Positions 1-29,340 of a stretch of 64,000 bases of DNA are shown in pieces. The translations under genes were made by a program, and so were the position numbers. Origin of the DNA: Echinarachnius parma (taxonomy: Eukaryota > Echinodermata > Echinoidea > Clypeasteroida > Echinarachniidae). The stretch spans positions 1-64,000 of the forward strand of contig JBAMJV010003761.1 of assembly GCA_037951105.1 (NCBI GenBank), read 5' to 3'. Below the pieces are notes generated by a model. That model was not told the DNA's origin. It was given only the letters and a program-made list of their open reading frames with translations, and searched no databases. Within the stretch, counting starts at the first letter, position 1. Each line of letters opens with the position of its first letter.

Positions 1-2335
1 GGCCAGTAGAACTACAGATCAATTAAATTTGGTGGCCCAAGCTAATTTTTAGTGGCCACGGACCAGCGGGCCTATGCTAATTTCGAGCACTGCGAAAATG
101 AATGCTCCTTTTCTTAATATATACCAACATTTTTTAAGGACAAGCTATTTTTTAGGTGTCTGACTAGTGGGCAAGTCAGAAAGTGAAACATTTTTGTAGA
201 GCCATGAAGCCATGTGGACATCCTTGCCCTCAATAACACAAATCAAATAAACTCAAACATAGTGGAAAATGACCAGAAAAAAATATATGAAATAAAGCCC
301 AATTTTCTTTGCCCATTTTTTTCTCTTTAAAAAATCATAACAATTACAATTTAGCAAAGAAATTATACAATTTGGTGCAGTGAACTTAGAACAAAGCAAT
401 TCTAAAGGCAAACAAAACAGAACTTTTAGTTATTTGGAATTAGTTCATGAGAAGAGTGAAGTTGTATGCTATAAGAAAGGCAACTTATCAGTTTTTGGAA
501 ATTGAGCCATTTTGGATAAACCTGTCTGATGAAGCATCACCCTAATATTCAGTCAATGGTCAGGAAAGTTCACAAAGGTCAAGCAACTAGTAGGACCATG
601 GGTCAAGACATGAGTTCCACTTTCCCAGGCAGCAATAAAAATGAGATTGGCCACTGCTCAAGTGACATTCCAAATTGGGTCATAAAACATAACAATTTGC
701 TTTGCTTGATGGAATGTCCTTGAAATATTAAAGTGAACCATTAACTTTGTCAAATTGAACCCAATCACTTGGAGCTTACAGACCACATTTCTATGGTAGA
801 TCTTGTTAGAATGAAATTAGATTTTATTTTTCAAATTCCTACAAGTTTATAGAGAAATTATTGATTGAATGAAAAGCACAAGTTTTAGAAATATTTAAAA
901 AGTTTAATAGTGGATGACTTTTAAAGGTACAGTGTATACTTGATAAAGTTGTTTTCATGTACATAAACACATTAGCAGGATGGGCAATTTTAGTTATCAT
1001 TGTAAGTGTTTAAATTAATATGCTTGTATTTGTAAAAGTCTGTGAACATTTTATGGAAAATGGATTAGTTTTGGCTAAGATACGGCAACATAGAAGATAC
1101 AAACAAATGTTTGGTTCAGTGGGGTGTTACACAAATAACGCATTCATACAAAATGTAAGATGTTACTAATAGTAATAATGGAATATCATGATATTCAACA
1201 AAACTATTGTCTTACTAATACCAGACAATTAGACATACATACACTAGGCCTGCATACACATACATTTACTCTTGTAAACTAAGTATAATATTTCACCTCC
1301 AAAATGACAAATTTGCAATTTTGTTTCTGCTGTGTTACCAGTGCATGTCCCTTTAAGCTTAAACCTCTCTCATTTAATTTCTCTATCCCTCCCACATTAC
1401 ATAGATTCCTCTTTTTCTTTATATCATTTTTCATTACCAGGGTGGTCTAAAATTAAAATGTCCAAGTGATCAATGATTTATGAACATGGCTGCATAACTA
1501 TGGAATGCAGCAATTATTTATGCTATGCTACCAGGGTACCTACTATTTGACTTTCTAATCCCTAATTTGAGAGAATGTTGATTGTTCATAAATTTTCACA
1601 ACAGTGATGACCACCCTCACTGCAGGTGTCCAGGGGACCCTGGGTGGGTTGGACCAATGAGTTATTCCTCCTTGGTTCTTGATTGGACCCTTGGACAAAT
1701 GACCAATGTTAAGTGATTCATGTGCCATTCAGTTTTTTAGACCCCTGTGAATTTAAGCTAGCCCTCCCTGTTATTTTGTTTATCAAAACCAAAAATGTAC
1801 AGATTTTAAAGGGGTAGTACAGTTTTGGTAAGGCTTCAGGAGCTTTACTCTTTAGTGCAATAAGTTGTTGAATATCAATTTGCATTTTCGCTCATTACTT
1901 GGCCATATAATATTCATTAAATGTAACATTTTGATACATTACTAAGTGGACATATCTGATCAGAAAAGTACACGTTTTATCCACCAATTTACACTTTTTG
2001 CACATTTCACCAAAGTTAGAAGATCCCTTTAATATTTTTAAGCTGCAACTATGCTGAAGATAACATAAACTTTCAATCTTATCCATGTGAAATTATTGGC
2101 ATTGGAAAATGGCCAAAGAGATCTAGATGGGGACTATTCATGTGAGCTCTTGCTTGTTTTTCCATCAAATCATTATGCATTATGAGTTCCCACACATGAA
2201 GTTGAACAGATATGAAATTGGAATACACATACATCATCCATGAACAAAAATGTTTGTGATGTAGATCTAAAACACACAACAAACTCGATCACACTCAACA
2301 CACATCCTCTAAAGAACAGTTAAGCTTTCATTATT
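1..2335. other. Left-edge intron or 3' flank of SANBR, no gene seen
   Basis: AT-rich sequence with short open frames only. Positions 20-80 contain a dispersed repeat with TAATTTTTAGTGGCC that recurs near 41560. No exon matching the missing SANBR C-terminus is visible. Confidence 0.5.
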
Positions 2336-2520
2336 TGTGACCGGCTATAGCAAAACCAGGCACTTGTCGGTAAAATTCAAAATGTAGATTTTAACAGCAT
2401 TAGAAAGGCCTCATCACAAGCTTTCATTTGATGCTTTGTTCTAACTAACTGGTCAATAATTGGTGAAGATATGATTGTTTCAATTTTACAATCATAAGTC
2501 TTTTACACACATTATGTGAA
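2336..2520. mobile_element. MITE family with TGTGACC ends, truncated copy
   Basis: Starts TGTGACCGGCTATAGCAAAA and matches, in the other orientation, the right two thirds of the complete copy at 10048-10300. The far end is missing. Confidence 0.8.
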
Positions 2521-2599
2521 CTAAAAAGGGGGGAGGCACTCATGTTAAAAGAACCCCGTTTTCACACCCGATCGCAGCTCTAAAGATATCTGATTTTCA

Positions 2600-2935
2600 A
2601 AAATTGCTGCTCCATAGACCCCTGGAATGACTTGGCTAGGTAGTTGAGTAGCGCCAAGTCCATTATTCTTCTTCTAGTTCAGTTCCATAGAGTCCCGGAA
2701 TGACTTGGCTATGTATTTGACTAGCGCCAAGTCCATGATTCTCTTCTAGTTCGGCTCCTTGGACCACCATTTGAGCCTTTTTGAGGGATTCAGTAGGTCT
2801 TTGGTAGCTCCAAGTCTATGTATTTTGTAGTTTTAATCTGCTCCTTAGACCCCTTAACTCCCGTTTCAGGGTTTTTGTAGCTCCAAAGACCCTATATTTT
2901 GTGCTTGTAGTCAGCTCTTCAGACCCCCATTTCAG
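2600..2935. repeat. Degenerate minisatellite, units of about 80-100 bp
   Basis: Repeats of a block containing GGAATGACTTGGCTA and AGCGCCAAGTCCAT; the first two units are clear and later ones are progressively diverged. Confidence 0.7.
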
Positions 2936-3711
2936 AGTTCCGTGCGACACACCCCCGTCAAAAAATAATTCGAGTGCCCCCCCCCCCCGGTTTTTCCCAG
3001 CCCAACTGTCTACAGTGGCCACTTTTCTAGTTTCCCCATAGGTAGTACTATACACAGGTTTGAATTTCGCTGAACATCAACTTGTTGGGTTAGACATAGA
3101 CAGGCACAAAGTCTATTTTTGTACTTCAGAAATAATCATATTCAAAGTTCTAAACAAAAGCCATGTAGAAATCAAGGTCTCTCATTTCTGTTCAAAGAAT
3201 AACCCTAATCCCCAATTTTCCATCACAAAGAGGAGGCTCCAACCTACAAGATGGTATATCTCAATTTACCCACAAATTGACTTAAAGGGATCTAGTAACT
3301 TTGTTGACACGTGCAAAAAGTGATGAGTGGTTGATACAATGCATACTGTTGTTATCCGATATGTCCACTGGGTGTTGTGTGAAAATGGACGTTATATGGC
3401 CGAGTAATGAGCAAAAATGCAAAGTGATATTCACTAACTCATTACACTGACTTTGTACACGGTTTTCGTGGTCCAGTGGATAATTTAACATCTGAACACT
3501 TCAATCGTAAATATCTTTTAACCAAAGGGAAATTTTGAAGAAAAAAAACGAAACCTGTCCCATGCTTTTATTGTTAATACGAATACAACAAGGTATAATG
3601 GAACCGCTAGAATTCCAATTGGATTTTACGGATTTGGACAATGTTACTAAGTCCCTTTAAAGTCCTTAGTACTCTCAACCAACAAAATGAACTTGAATGA
3701 AAGAGACTTGC

Positions 3712-19542
<15,831 letters not shown>

Positions 19543-19695
19543 TCTGCGTCAAGACTCAAGACTCAAGTGTCAACAGCTAATGAATGGACTCTCTAGGATA
19601 ACTATGCAGTATGCACTATTAAGGCTTGGCCTTAAGGTCAAGAAGACGAGATGCTTGCTTGTTTTTCCTCGATCTACTTCACTGTCTCAGTCCCC

Positions 19696-19803
19696 CCAGT
19701 CCGGAGCCTGTTAGTCAGTATCTCATTCTCTTTTGAAGACTGCTCATCAGATTGAGACTTTCGACTTGAGAGCTTGTCCCACTCATCCGCCTGACATCCA
19801 ACT
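19696..19803 (-). other. Coding-like open stretch upstream of SANBR
   Basis: The complement, entered at CTCTAG after a (CTAT)n tract, is open and polar: for example GCQADEWDKLSSRKSQSDEQ then SSKENEILTNRLRTGGTETV and a stop. It could be the last exon of another minus-strand gene or SANBR 5' UTR. Not recognised. Confidence 0.25.
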
Positions 19804-19806
19804 CTA

Positions 19807-19807
19807 G

Positions 19808-19849
<42 letters not shown>
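19807..19849. repeat. (GATA)n microsatellite
   Basis: About ten perfect GATA units. On the minus strand it forms a pyrimidine-rich TATC tract just before the open stretch at 19696-19803. Confidence 0.95.
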
Positions 19850-20122
19850 ATTATGGTATTTTATTAATTTCATGATTTGCAGTTTCACAAATGAATTGCA
19901 CATCATTGATACAAATTACAGTACACTTTGTTAAGAATTATTTTAAAATTTCAAATTACTCTGGAAATGTATGTTTGAAATACAGAATAATTAAGAAATT
20001 GAAGATAAAAACAAATCTTAGTTTAATAGTTTTAAAAATAAAAGTCTCTCAATTCTCCTCAATGTCATCTGTATTTTAAATACTTTCTGGTGACTGGTGA
20101 GTGGTGGAAATGGAAGGCTGAA

Positions 20123-20800
20123 TTAAAGAGATAGTTGAGTTTTGGTCAAACTGAATTTTAGTGGCCAAAACCTGGTTCATTGCATTACAAACTAATAGTT
20201 ATAATTCCACAATTGTCGAAAGGTATACACAATTACAAACGACTTAGTAAAAAGCCTGTTAGATAAAATAGACCTGTTAAAACTCAAGAGGGCGCTTTCT
20301 AAAAACTCATTGGTTTCAACCATTTTTCATGCAAAATTGTGCATAAGTGATGTTTTGTTAAAATAATGATTAAATAGCTCTAGATATCATCAACAACTAT
20401 TTTAAAACCTGTTTTGAAATTGTTTGAAAGATGTGTATATTTTATGTATTTTCTTAAGAGTCAAGATATCGTTTGGCTAGACGATATATGGCATTCTCTT
20501 AGAAGACGTGCCCATGGCTTGGTATGCATGACTAAAAGAACCCATGCTCTATGCAATTAGTATAGCGCATCGATTCTTTCAGTCGTGCATGCGAAGTTGT
20601 GGGCACCTCTCCGAAGAGAATGCCCGATATTATATAAATAAAATATTTTGAAATCAAACTTTACAACTATGAAAGCATTTGAAAGGGAATGATTCTCATT
20701 TCACGTTTTATTCAATGAACTTTCAAACAGAAATAAAACCAACCAAAACCCTTGCAATTTTTTTTCGGGAAGTACCAATACTCAACTGTACCTTTATTAA
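20123..20800. mobile_element. TTAA MITE, GTTGAGTT family, copy 2, with nested MITE
   Basis: Starts TTAAAGAGATAGTTGAGTT; the right end TACTCAACTGTACCTTTA is diverged. A second MITE is inserted at 20490-20624. Confidence 0.75.
20490..20624. mobile_element. Small MITE with GGCATTCTC ends, copy 1
   Basis: GGCATTCTCTTAGAAGACGT pairs with the complement near 20605-20624. A second copy lies at 20829-21008. Confidence 0.75.
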
Positions 20801-20828
20801 TATTTAAAATTAAAGCTATGGAAAATAT

Positions 20829-21008
20829 GGCATTCTCTTTGAACTTTGAAGACGTGCCCACGTCTTGCTCTTGGTATGCATGACTAAAAGAACATATGTT
20901 AAAAGCAATTTGTATAGCTCATACATATAAAGTCATTGGTTCTTTTGTTTAGTTATAAATTAAATGCATGCCAAGTTGTGGGCATGTTAATAATTCAAAC
21001 AGAATGCC
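20829..21008. mobile_element. Small MITE with GGCATTCTC ends, copy 2
   Basis: Shares GGCATTCTCTTTGA and TTGGTATGCATGACTAAAAG with copy 1 and ends in CAGAATGCC. Confidence 0.7.
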
Positions 21009-21449
21009 GAAAATAAAATTACAAAAGTCAAAACAAACAATTACTATACTAGCCGCTAGCGTTAATTATATTCTAGTTTATGTCTTATGATATTGAATAC
21101 ATATAATGAGCTTATTAAGTTTGACCAAGGAGTTAGTAACTCCTTGGTTTGACAATCACACAACACAGAATCACACATCATCACAATTCACTGCCACTCA
21201 GTGGCATGGCAGCTAGGTCACTCGACTTAGTCTCAGCTCAAGCGGCCTAAGTTCAGCTCAGTCCCACCCATTCATTATAAAGTCTGTGAAAGGAAAAAGA
21301 AAAGAACACAAGACAAGACTTGGACGAGGACAAATGCACTAAATAATCAATATACTACATTTTTCAATTATCATTTCGTATTTATATTTTACTATTGTAA
21401 CAATGTGACTCCATAACAAAGGTTACATACAAAACTGAACAGTATTTAC

Positions 21450-21530
21450 CGCAAATTTCAAAGGCAAAACACCGGAATTGTTGACCTGCGGCTCTGGTTG
21501 TTGTCATATAGCGACCGTCGGGATTGTGGA
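21450..21530 (-). other. Possible extra minus-strand exon (5' UTR exon of SANBR or last exons of an unknown gene)
   Basis: Bounded by ATAG and a GTAAAT donor, open throughout and protein-like: HNPDGRYMTTTRAAGQQFRC then FAFEIC, phase 1 in and out. A following acceptor at 21285 would end it as DFIMNGWD and stop. It may equally be an untranslated SANBR exon with a chance open frame. Product not recognised. Confidence 0.35.
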
Positions 21531-21699
21531 CTATTCTATTAAAAAAGAGGGGAAGTTCTTCATATGTTAATTAAAAGAGAGGATATTATTGTGATTTATA
21601 CAGTATATAATTCTTTAAAGAAAAGGAAAATATAATTTACATGTATAGTAAATTCATTTTTTGTTGTGTTTGTGTAAATTAATTATTGAAATTATCAAA

Positions 21700-22220
21700 T
21701 TATCCTTATTTTGGAACACGTATCAAAGTCGACGAGACTCTTGAATGGGGGTCGATGGAATTCCCGCGATTTCCGGAAGTTTGAAACCGCTTATCGATGT
21801 TTAGCGCGCAATTCATTTCCAGCGAGAAATCAACAGGAGCTTGTCCCCGAAACTACTGCGGTAAAATCTGACAGGCAACCTGTGCATGCATATGCACCAC
21901 CGGCCGGCGCTATCAGGTGGCCGTGCATGGGGCTTGTATCGCATTGTCTGTGTGACAGTTCACCGATTAATGTCGGACAAAGACCTTTTGCAGCAGTGTT
22001 ACTGGCGTGAATCTTTATAATTTCAACTGAGCCATTTTGTGTAAGTATGTGTCTGTTAATTTCAGTTTATTTGAGGGCATTTAATTAGTAATTTGTTGTG
22101 ATTTTATAGCCGTTTTTATCACGCCCGGGAGTGCGTGATGAGACTGGGTGACGTGGGTGCAGGTGGTCGGGCGCGCCCGTGGGCCAGGCGCGCGGCGGGC
22201 GAGGCCGAGGGATCGGGTCG
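21700..22220. promoter_or_regulatory. CpG-rich segment, candidate divergent promoter
   Basis: A GC- and CpG-rich island in AT-rich surroundings, with GGGCGCGCCCGTGGGCCAGG-type sequence at 22170-22190 and a GGAATTCCCGCG motif near 21759. It lies between the minus-strand SANBR start and the plus-strand SLF1 gene. A consensus plus-strand donor (TGTGTAAGTATG) lies at about 22040. SLF1 coding starts just inside an exon with an acceptor at 38537, so an upstream non-coding exon is expected. No TATA box is evident. Confidence 0.35.
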
Positions 22221-22267
22221 GAATGATGCATGTCATGTGTGATTCAGGTTGTGCTGGCTGCGTGAAT

Positions 22268-22297
22268 CGGATGAATGAATGAATGAATGAATGAATA
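22268..22297. repeat. (GAAT)n microsatellite
   Basis: Seven consecutive GAAT units next to the CpG-rich segment. Confidence 0.9.
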
Positions 22298-24231
22298 GAA
22301 AATGTAGATCGGGGGAATGCTTACACAGTCACATGTAAACATTCAAACTCAAATCAAAGCAAACCGGCTGCGAGGGATGGTTTACGTGAAATATTTAACT
22401 TTCCGCCAACCTATCTTCAACTCGACTCTCGAGCAAAGGAAAGGGGCTAGTACTAGTATAACGCCTAACGGCGTAACGCTGCCGCTGCTGCTTTCCGTAG
22501 TTTCTGAAAAATGATTGTGTAGTTGTTACTGTAATACCAGGGCAATTCCACCATAACGGAATTACATTCAGAGACGTTTTTTGCTCATTATTTCATTCCT
22601 TGCGCAATATTCTCATGACTTAAGAAGTAAATTTTGATACTTATATAAGTTGCACGGGTAACCAGGCTACAACATGATAGGGAAATGGTTTTATATCTTC
22701 CAAGTTCCATGTGTTGTTGCACACTAGACCAATATGTGTGACCGTAACGGAATTACCGGAGAATGGAGTTTTTTTTTTGCTACAAGTTTGCGTTGAGTTT
22801 CTCTGAAATATAAGACACTTTGAAACTGATTTTATGTATTTTTTCTATCTTGATAATGTCAACTTCATTTTGGAACAAGTATGTGCATAAACAACACAAT
22901 GATAAGTTAACAAATTCACTTTTTTGAAAAAAGACCACTGTAACGGAATTACACAAATTTGTAACGGAATTACATCTCTGAAAGTTACAAGGAAAGCTCA
23001 ATTATTTTGCACTCAACTTTTCTGACATGCTAATGCAAACATCAAGGCTATCTAGCACTTGAATATAAACCATAATTTGACATATTCTGTAAAGCAATTT
23101 TTGAACTTGTTATGTGTAAAATAAATGAAAATATGGCCAAAATACAAATAAGAGTGAAATTTGAAAAAAATATTGCTAAAATCCAGCTTTATTTCGGTTT
23201 ATTTTCAGCTTCATATAGTAGGCAAGAAATTAAAAAGGATTGCATCAATTTAATGAAAGAAAAATCCTAGGAACTATGTCCACTAATGTGTGTAACGGAA
23301 TTACACAACTTGAGCAGTGAAATCAAATTTTCCACAAATCGGTACATGAACAACAAAGAATTCACATTTTAGCTTCAAAACTTTTCAAAAATCAATAATT
23401 TGACAATAATAACCATATTTGAAGAAAAAAAAAAGCAACATTTTATAATTTTTCCTTTACTTCAAGAAAAATGGTTAAATTGTGAAAAAAAATGTACTAC
23501 ATTATGTGACATGCTAAATAACTGCACATAATCAATATCAAGCAACATTTAAACAATTACAAATCACAAACAGGTCAAATCATTCAACTTTCAATGCTAT
23601 AAAGCCTCGTAAACTTCCTGAATATTGGAAATCTGTGTGAATGGAAATGCATTGTGAATGGGTAATTCCACTGTTACAGAATGACAAATAAGTGATTTTT
23701 AGCTCTGTTTTCTTAATCATATTTAAAATTCCTTTCACTTTCACAGTTTTTAAAACTTTAATAACTGGCAGGGGTACTAGAGGTACAGCAGAACCCAAGA
23801 TTGTTACAAATCTGTAACACTGTAGCGTCCAGAGACCAAAATACAATCATAACAGAAAGGGGTCTTTCATTCAACACTAACTATGTAATGATTTTCTGCA
23901 AAAGCTACCACAAAAAATTCTTCATTGGTAATAAAAACTTATCATTTAAGTTACAAACTTGAATTTGGTACATCTTTTTTTCCAGAAATGATCTATTTTA
24001 ACCTCTGAAATTACCTTAAGACAAACGAATGTCACTGTAACGGAATTACGCCTGTGAAATCCACCCATGAAAATGCAATTTCTTGGTTACATTTTTCTGC
24101 TTTTCTGCTTATAGTAATTAGTAAAGAATGTGTATGCATTGTTCATCACAAGCTCTTACATAAGGACCAGAACAAATCCTGAAGTTATGTATGTGCGTAA
24201 CAGAATTACAAGAAAATCGAGATTTGTTATA

Positions 24232-26230
24232 GGGCAATTCCAAGCAAACGCCGTGACGGTCAGAGGGTGTTTCTCACAATGAAAGTCCAAATAACTCATA
24301 AAATCTAAATATCTTGAACCAACTTTTGATATGCATCTGTAACCACTATCCTACCAATAATTTACAATAGGCAAGAAAACCAAAATTCCCAATAAATTAT
24401 TAATTATGAATATCAATATCTGCCGTAACACCGTGACGGCAAAAAGACATGGGTTTCTTACATGCTAAGAAACTAAGTAAACTCTGTGAACTACAGGAAC
24501 ATTTTGCACTTTTGTCACATTGATTCTTTGTACTAGACATCAAGCTAGAACATCCAAATAAAAATGTAGAAAAAATCCAATGCTCATAGTAAATATGATA
24601 TCATAAATGTATTTATGCACTGTAACGCCGTGACCTCTGAATTGTACATGTTATATATATGGGAGATATTAAAGAGAGGAATAATATGATATAATTTTAA
24701 TGTAGTGATCCAGAAGCAATAAAGAACTAGATGAATGGGTGATATAACCAAGATGCTATAAAATGATCATCCGCATGACACAAATTTGCAGCACAGCGCC
24801 CTCTATTGATCAAAAAATCTTTTAGGACATAATTGAAATTCTTATCTATTTCAGAAGTTAGTTAATGGAACCATCAAATATTAAAACCAAAATACATACT
24901 TAAATGTAACAATGAAATATGAGACCTTTGACATCTGACCTTTGACCTTCTTTCTCAAAATAACATACAAATGTTTAATTTTTGGTCTGCACAGTGCATA
25001 TTTGCAAGTGATTTGTTTCATATAACATGATTTCAGAGTTAGTAAATGTTTGTTTTTGAATTGGTAATTATCCGAGTGACCTTTGACCTGTGCCCCAAAC
25101 AGTTTCAGAAAATTGTCTTTTGCCTACAGTACTCTTTCTAACATTGATTCTGGAACTTAATTGTGAGAACAAAAAACAACAACAATATTTTGACCTGTTG
25201 ACCTATGACCTCCCATGACACCATTCCCTAATCAGGTCATATACTTCACTGGACGCATACCAGTATTATTATCATGTTATCCTTCAAGGATTCTCAAACT
25301 ATCTTGATAATAATATAATTTTTGCATATTTGTTAGCTATGTGACCTTTGACCTTTGACCTCATGGACCAAAATCATATCCAATAATCCGTACCTCTAAA
25401 TACATGGATTGTACAAAGTTTGAACGATATCCATCCAACGATTCTTGAGATATTGCAAAAAAAAGAACACTGATGTACAGATGCACATACAGACAGACGG
25501 ACATACAACCCATACACATACATGACTCGGGTAACTTTGAGATGGAAACATTATCAACTGACCCTATTCATATAATTATAGCATGAGCAATGCCCAAGCA
25601 TACCTACAAAAAATATCTTACACTATTTGATTATGTCTACTGTGTTATGTCAATGGGAATCCAGTAGGTAGCGTCACGGCGTTACACAAAACGTAACGCC
25701 GTGACCAAATTGATATTGATTATATTAATAAGTGGTAAAAGATAATGCTGCTATTCAGCATGCATATTATAGCCCTATGGGCTAATACAGAGAAAACAAA
25801 AAATTATTTCATTCCCATTCATATTTTTCCAGAAATATTAAAAATATATGTTTTTAGTGTAACGCCGTGACATATTAATGATTGTAAATGAGACAGTCAC
25901 TGAAGCGGAACGAAGAGCGAAAATGACGAAATTGATATTTATCTGAAAAATTGAAGCAATGATCCTATCAACACTGAAATAAAATTTTATGAAAATTCCT
26001 TTTCGCAGTTCTTTTATGATTAATATTTAATTTAATGTTTTGTGAAAATAACTGAAAATTAATTTGTGCTATATATTAACAATAAAATAATAGTTTACAA
26101 TTTTTTTTTTCAAAAACAAAATACATTTTTGGAAAGTTCAATCTTTTAGCTTTCATTTGATACCAAATTTGTTATGGTACAACGAATTTGAAAAATCAGT
26201 GGTTATGTCAATGTTTGCTTGGAATTGCCC
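24232..26230. mobile_element. DNA transposon B nested in A1 (4-bp TSD TATA)
   Basis: A 1999-bp element with 18-bp perfect inverted ends GGGCAATTCCAAGCAAAC, flanked by TATA. It shares the first ten terminal bases with A1 and A2 but carries a different repeated motif, GTAACGCCGTGAC, at 24622, 25693 and 25859, inverted at 25673, with part-copies near 24249 and 24430. It contains several TGACCTTTGACCT stretches. No transposase seen. Confidence 0.88.
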
Positions 26231-27904
26231 TATATAAACTCTTGTTATATTCTAAAATTATTCTTTAAAAAATTCATCCTAAATTGATCTTAATTTACTC
26301 TCAAATCAATTTGGAATGCGTTTTCATCCATTCCATGAAATACGTGTATAGATCTATTGGATATAAACGTGTATGATCCTCAAACAAAAAGTTGGCATAT
26401 AAAATATAAATATGGAATTGCCAAAAATGAAAGACACCTTTAGGAATTCCCATTTGAAAATGCAAATACTTTGTACATCATTCTTCTTTGATTTGCATAC
26501 AGAAGCACACTGAACACTCAATGTATTCTGACTTTATGATAATGAATAAAACATGTGTATCTTAGCCTGTATTATGTTTAGTTTTGAATATCTTGAAGCC
26601 TATTCTGTATTTATGTTTAATTTTATATGCTTCAGTTTAATACAAATTTACATAATTAAAGATGAGTTATGAGCCTTTAACTGATCAATGATATTCAAAT
26701 CTACATACAATTACAAAATTATTAATATTAAATCTCCTTGAAAGTTGAAGGTATGATTTATATCTTAAAATACATGAATGTAAATTAATGTGAGAAAATA
26801 AATGTAGCACCAGTGTCATACTAATCACTGGATATTTAAACAAAAATTGTATTGTTTTTGTTTTTCCCTTTCTAAAGTACAAACATGAATCTGCTGCATC
26901 TTCATAATTTCAGTCAAGTGGTTCTTGCTGGAAACTAATTTAATGATAGAACATTATCATCTCTATTATGTTCATGGAGAGATTAGATAAATTATCGTGT
27001 ATCAATTTAGTTAAATCACCATTTTTGATGCAATATGAAGCATGTGAGTACGATGAGTCACATAAAGTAACAGGGCAATTCCGTGGTAACGGAATTACAA
27101 TTCAGAGAAATTTTGCTCATTCTTTTTCATAATATGGATTAGTCCTATGACCTAAAGGCTTATCAACACTTTAATAAGTTCTGGAGATATACCTGCTGTC
27201 ATATAGAAACAAAAATATGGAAATTTCATACATGAGGAAAGTGCTAGCACGTATGATACGTCGGTAACGGAATTACGGCAGAGAATGGGCCTTTTTTCCC
27301 ACCTTCAACTTTCACATGAATTCCTCTGAATTTTAAAAGACATTTTGTGTAGATTTATTTTAAAATTCATTGCTATGGGTGTCAACTTCATGATAACATT
27401 AATTTTTTCCTTTATGTTCATCTTGTTTGGTCGTAACTGACCATGTTTCCAAAAAAGGCAGCGGTAACGGAATTACATAAATGGTAACGGAATTACGCCT
27501 TCTGAAATTTACCTTAAAAAGGTTAATTTTTTGAATACCAGATAAGCTAAAATCCCTTTAAAATGTTATTTTTATGTTCAAACATTTATAAAAACCAAAA
27601 TGCAAGATACTTTTATGCCAAATTTTTTAGTAATACATGAATACGCCTGCTTTATTTGTTAATTTGGTAACGCAGTGTGAAATTTCTAAAAAAAATAACT
27701 ATTTGTATTTGCGAAATTCAAGTCAGTCTTCGTTTACATAGTCCTTGTTATCAAACTCTGCAGTCCTGGCTCAAATCAATGGTCACATATTTCTCTATTT
27801 ATACTAGAAAGCTATCTAATGAACATGGTAACGGAATTACACTAGTAACACTGCTTTGTCAATTATCCACAAATTCTTCTAAACTATACGTATCCATTGG
27901 ATAA

Positions 27905-29340
27905 ATATCACTTCTACCAAAGTATTTCATACACATATACTACAAAAACACTTTTTTGATCATGTACACTTCCTTTTATTATGCAATTTGGACAAAACAG
28001 ATTGGGAAGCAAGTGCTTAGCAGAACAATAAATCAAAGTCAGATGTCAAATGATGCATGTATCAAGGGTAACATGAATTGCTTGAAGTATATCATGCAAT
28101 ACACAATGTGTACAACTTGATATTAGAATTCAGAAAACCCTGGGAAGACTTATACATTGGACATGTACTAACAAAGTATGTAACCATGCTGGTCAGTTTA
28201 AAGGGGACCACCAGGCAAAGGACAACACATTATTATATGTTTTGGTACCGTTTTGTGATATCAAATAGATACCCGACATTTTGCAAAGGGTTGTGAAATT
28301 CATAAACAAATCAATTAATTCCCACCACTTACGGAACCACTGCTATTTCCTGGTTCCATACGGGCCAAGCATTTGCGAGTGCGCCAATGCTTTCACGCGT
28401 ACGTCAATAGAATCCCGGATGATTCGTTCGCTCTGCAGAGCGCTCTGGCTCTGCACGCATATCTTCGCAATTCAGACCGCATGAAAGCATGGTTGAGAAT
28501 GGTGATGCTTTTTCCAATTATATATTTTTTTCTGAAAACATATTTTTGTGAGCTTGTTGAAGGAATGGAATACTAAAGATGTTACCTTTCTATAATAAGA
28601 ATATTATTTTTGGGTGGTGGTACCCTTTAATGGCCAGCACGGATAGGGTTCAATCCTATTGTCTGAATGTTAATACCAATAATTCTGGGAAGTTAAAAGC
28701 CAGGAAACTAATTAACTGTTATGAGTAATTATATGAAGGAAAGTGTATCTCTTCTGTCCATTTGTGGCTCATTGAGGGTATCTATGATATGCTATTAGAC
28801 CTGTAAATAATGTCTACCTGTATGCCATCTACTAAATTGATCTAAATTAAACTCATCCATCTGATCAAAATCACTACTACTCAAGAATACTACCAAGACA
28901 CTTTTTTGATCATGTACACATACTTGATGCAATTTGGACATAATAAATTGTTAGAAGCATGTACAAGAACATTAATTTATAGTCAGAGATCAGGTGATAC
29001 ATGTATCAGGGATACAATTAATTGTTTGTAGTATATTATATAATGCACAATGTGTACAACTTGATATTAAAGATGTTCAAGTTTTAAAAATCCTAAACTT
29101 ATTTATAAATTGTACTAACAAAGTATGTTACAATACTGACAAGTCAAATGGCCAGCAAGGATAGAGTTCAATCTTATTGTCTGAACTTTAATTCATCAGC
29201 AATAATACTGGCAAGCTACATTTTAAAGACAGTGAATAAGTTAGCATGATACATGCATTTATATGAAGGAGAGTATATATCTATTCTGTCTGTTTGTGGC
29301 TCTTTTACATATATCTAAGACCTGTGAATAATGTAATTGG
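27905..29340. repeat. Tandem duplication inside element A2
   Basis: The block with CACTTTTTTGATCATGTACA and GTGTACAACTTGATATTA recurs about 965 bp later, followed in both by GGATAGRGTTCAATC and TATATGAAGGARAGT. The first copy is lengthened by the MITE at 28198-28630. Confidence 0.8.
28198..28630. mobile_element. TTAA-flanked MITE, GGGGACCACC family
   Basis: TTAAAGGGGACCACC pairs with GGTGGTACCCTTTAA. Its interior is unusually GC-rich near 28350-28480 for this region. Confidence 0.75.

Noticed and set aside
19715-19906. SIYL-repeat peptide on the minus strand
   Set aside because: It is the translation of the GATA microsatellite.
21711-22010. 99-codon plus frame as a protein gene
   Set aside because: No recognisable domain and it sits in a CpG-rich stretch where long chance frames are common; more likely promoter or 5' UTR sequence.
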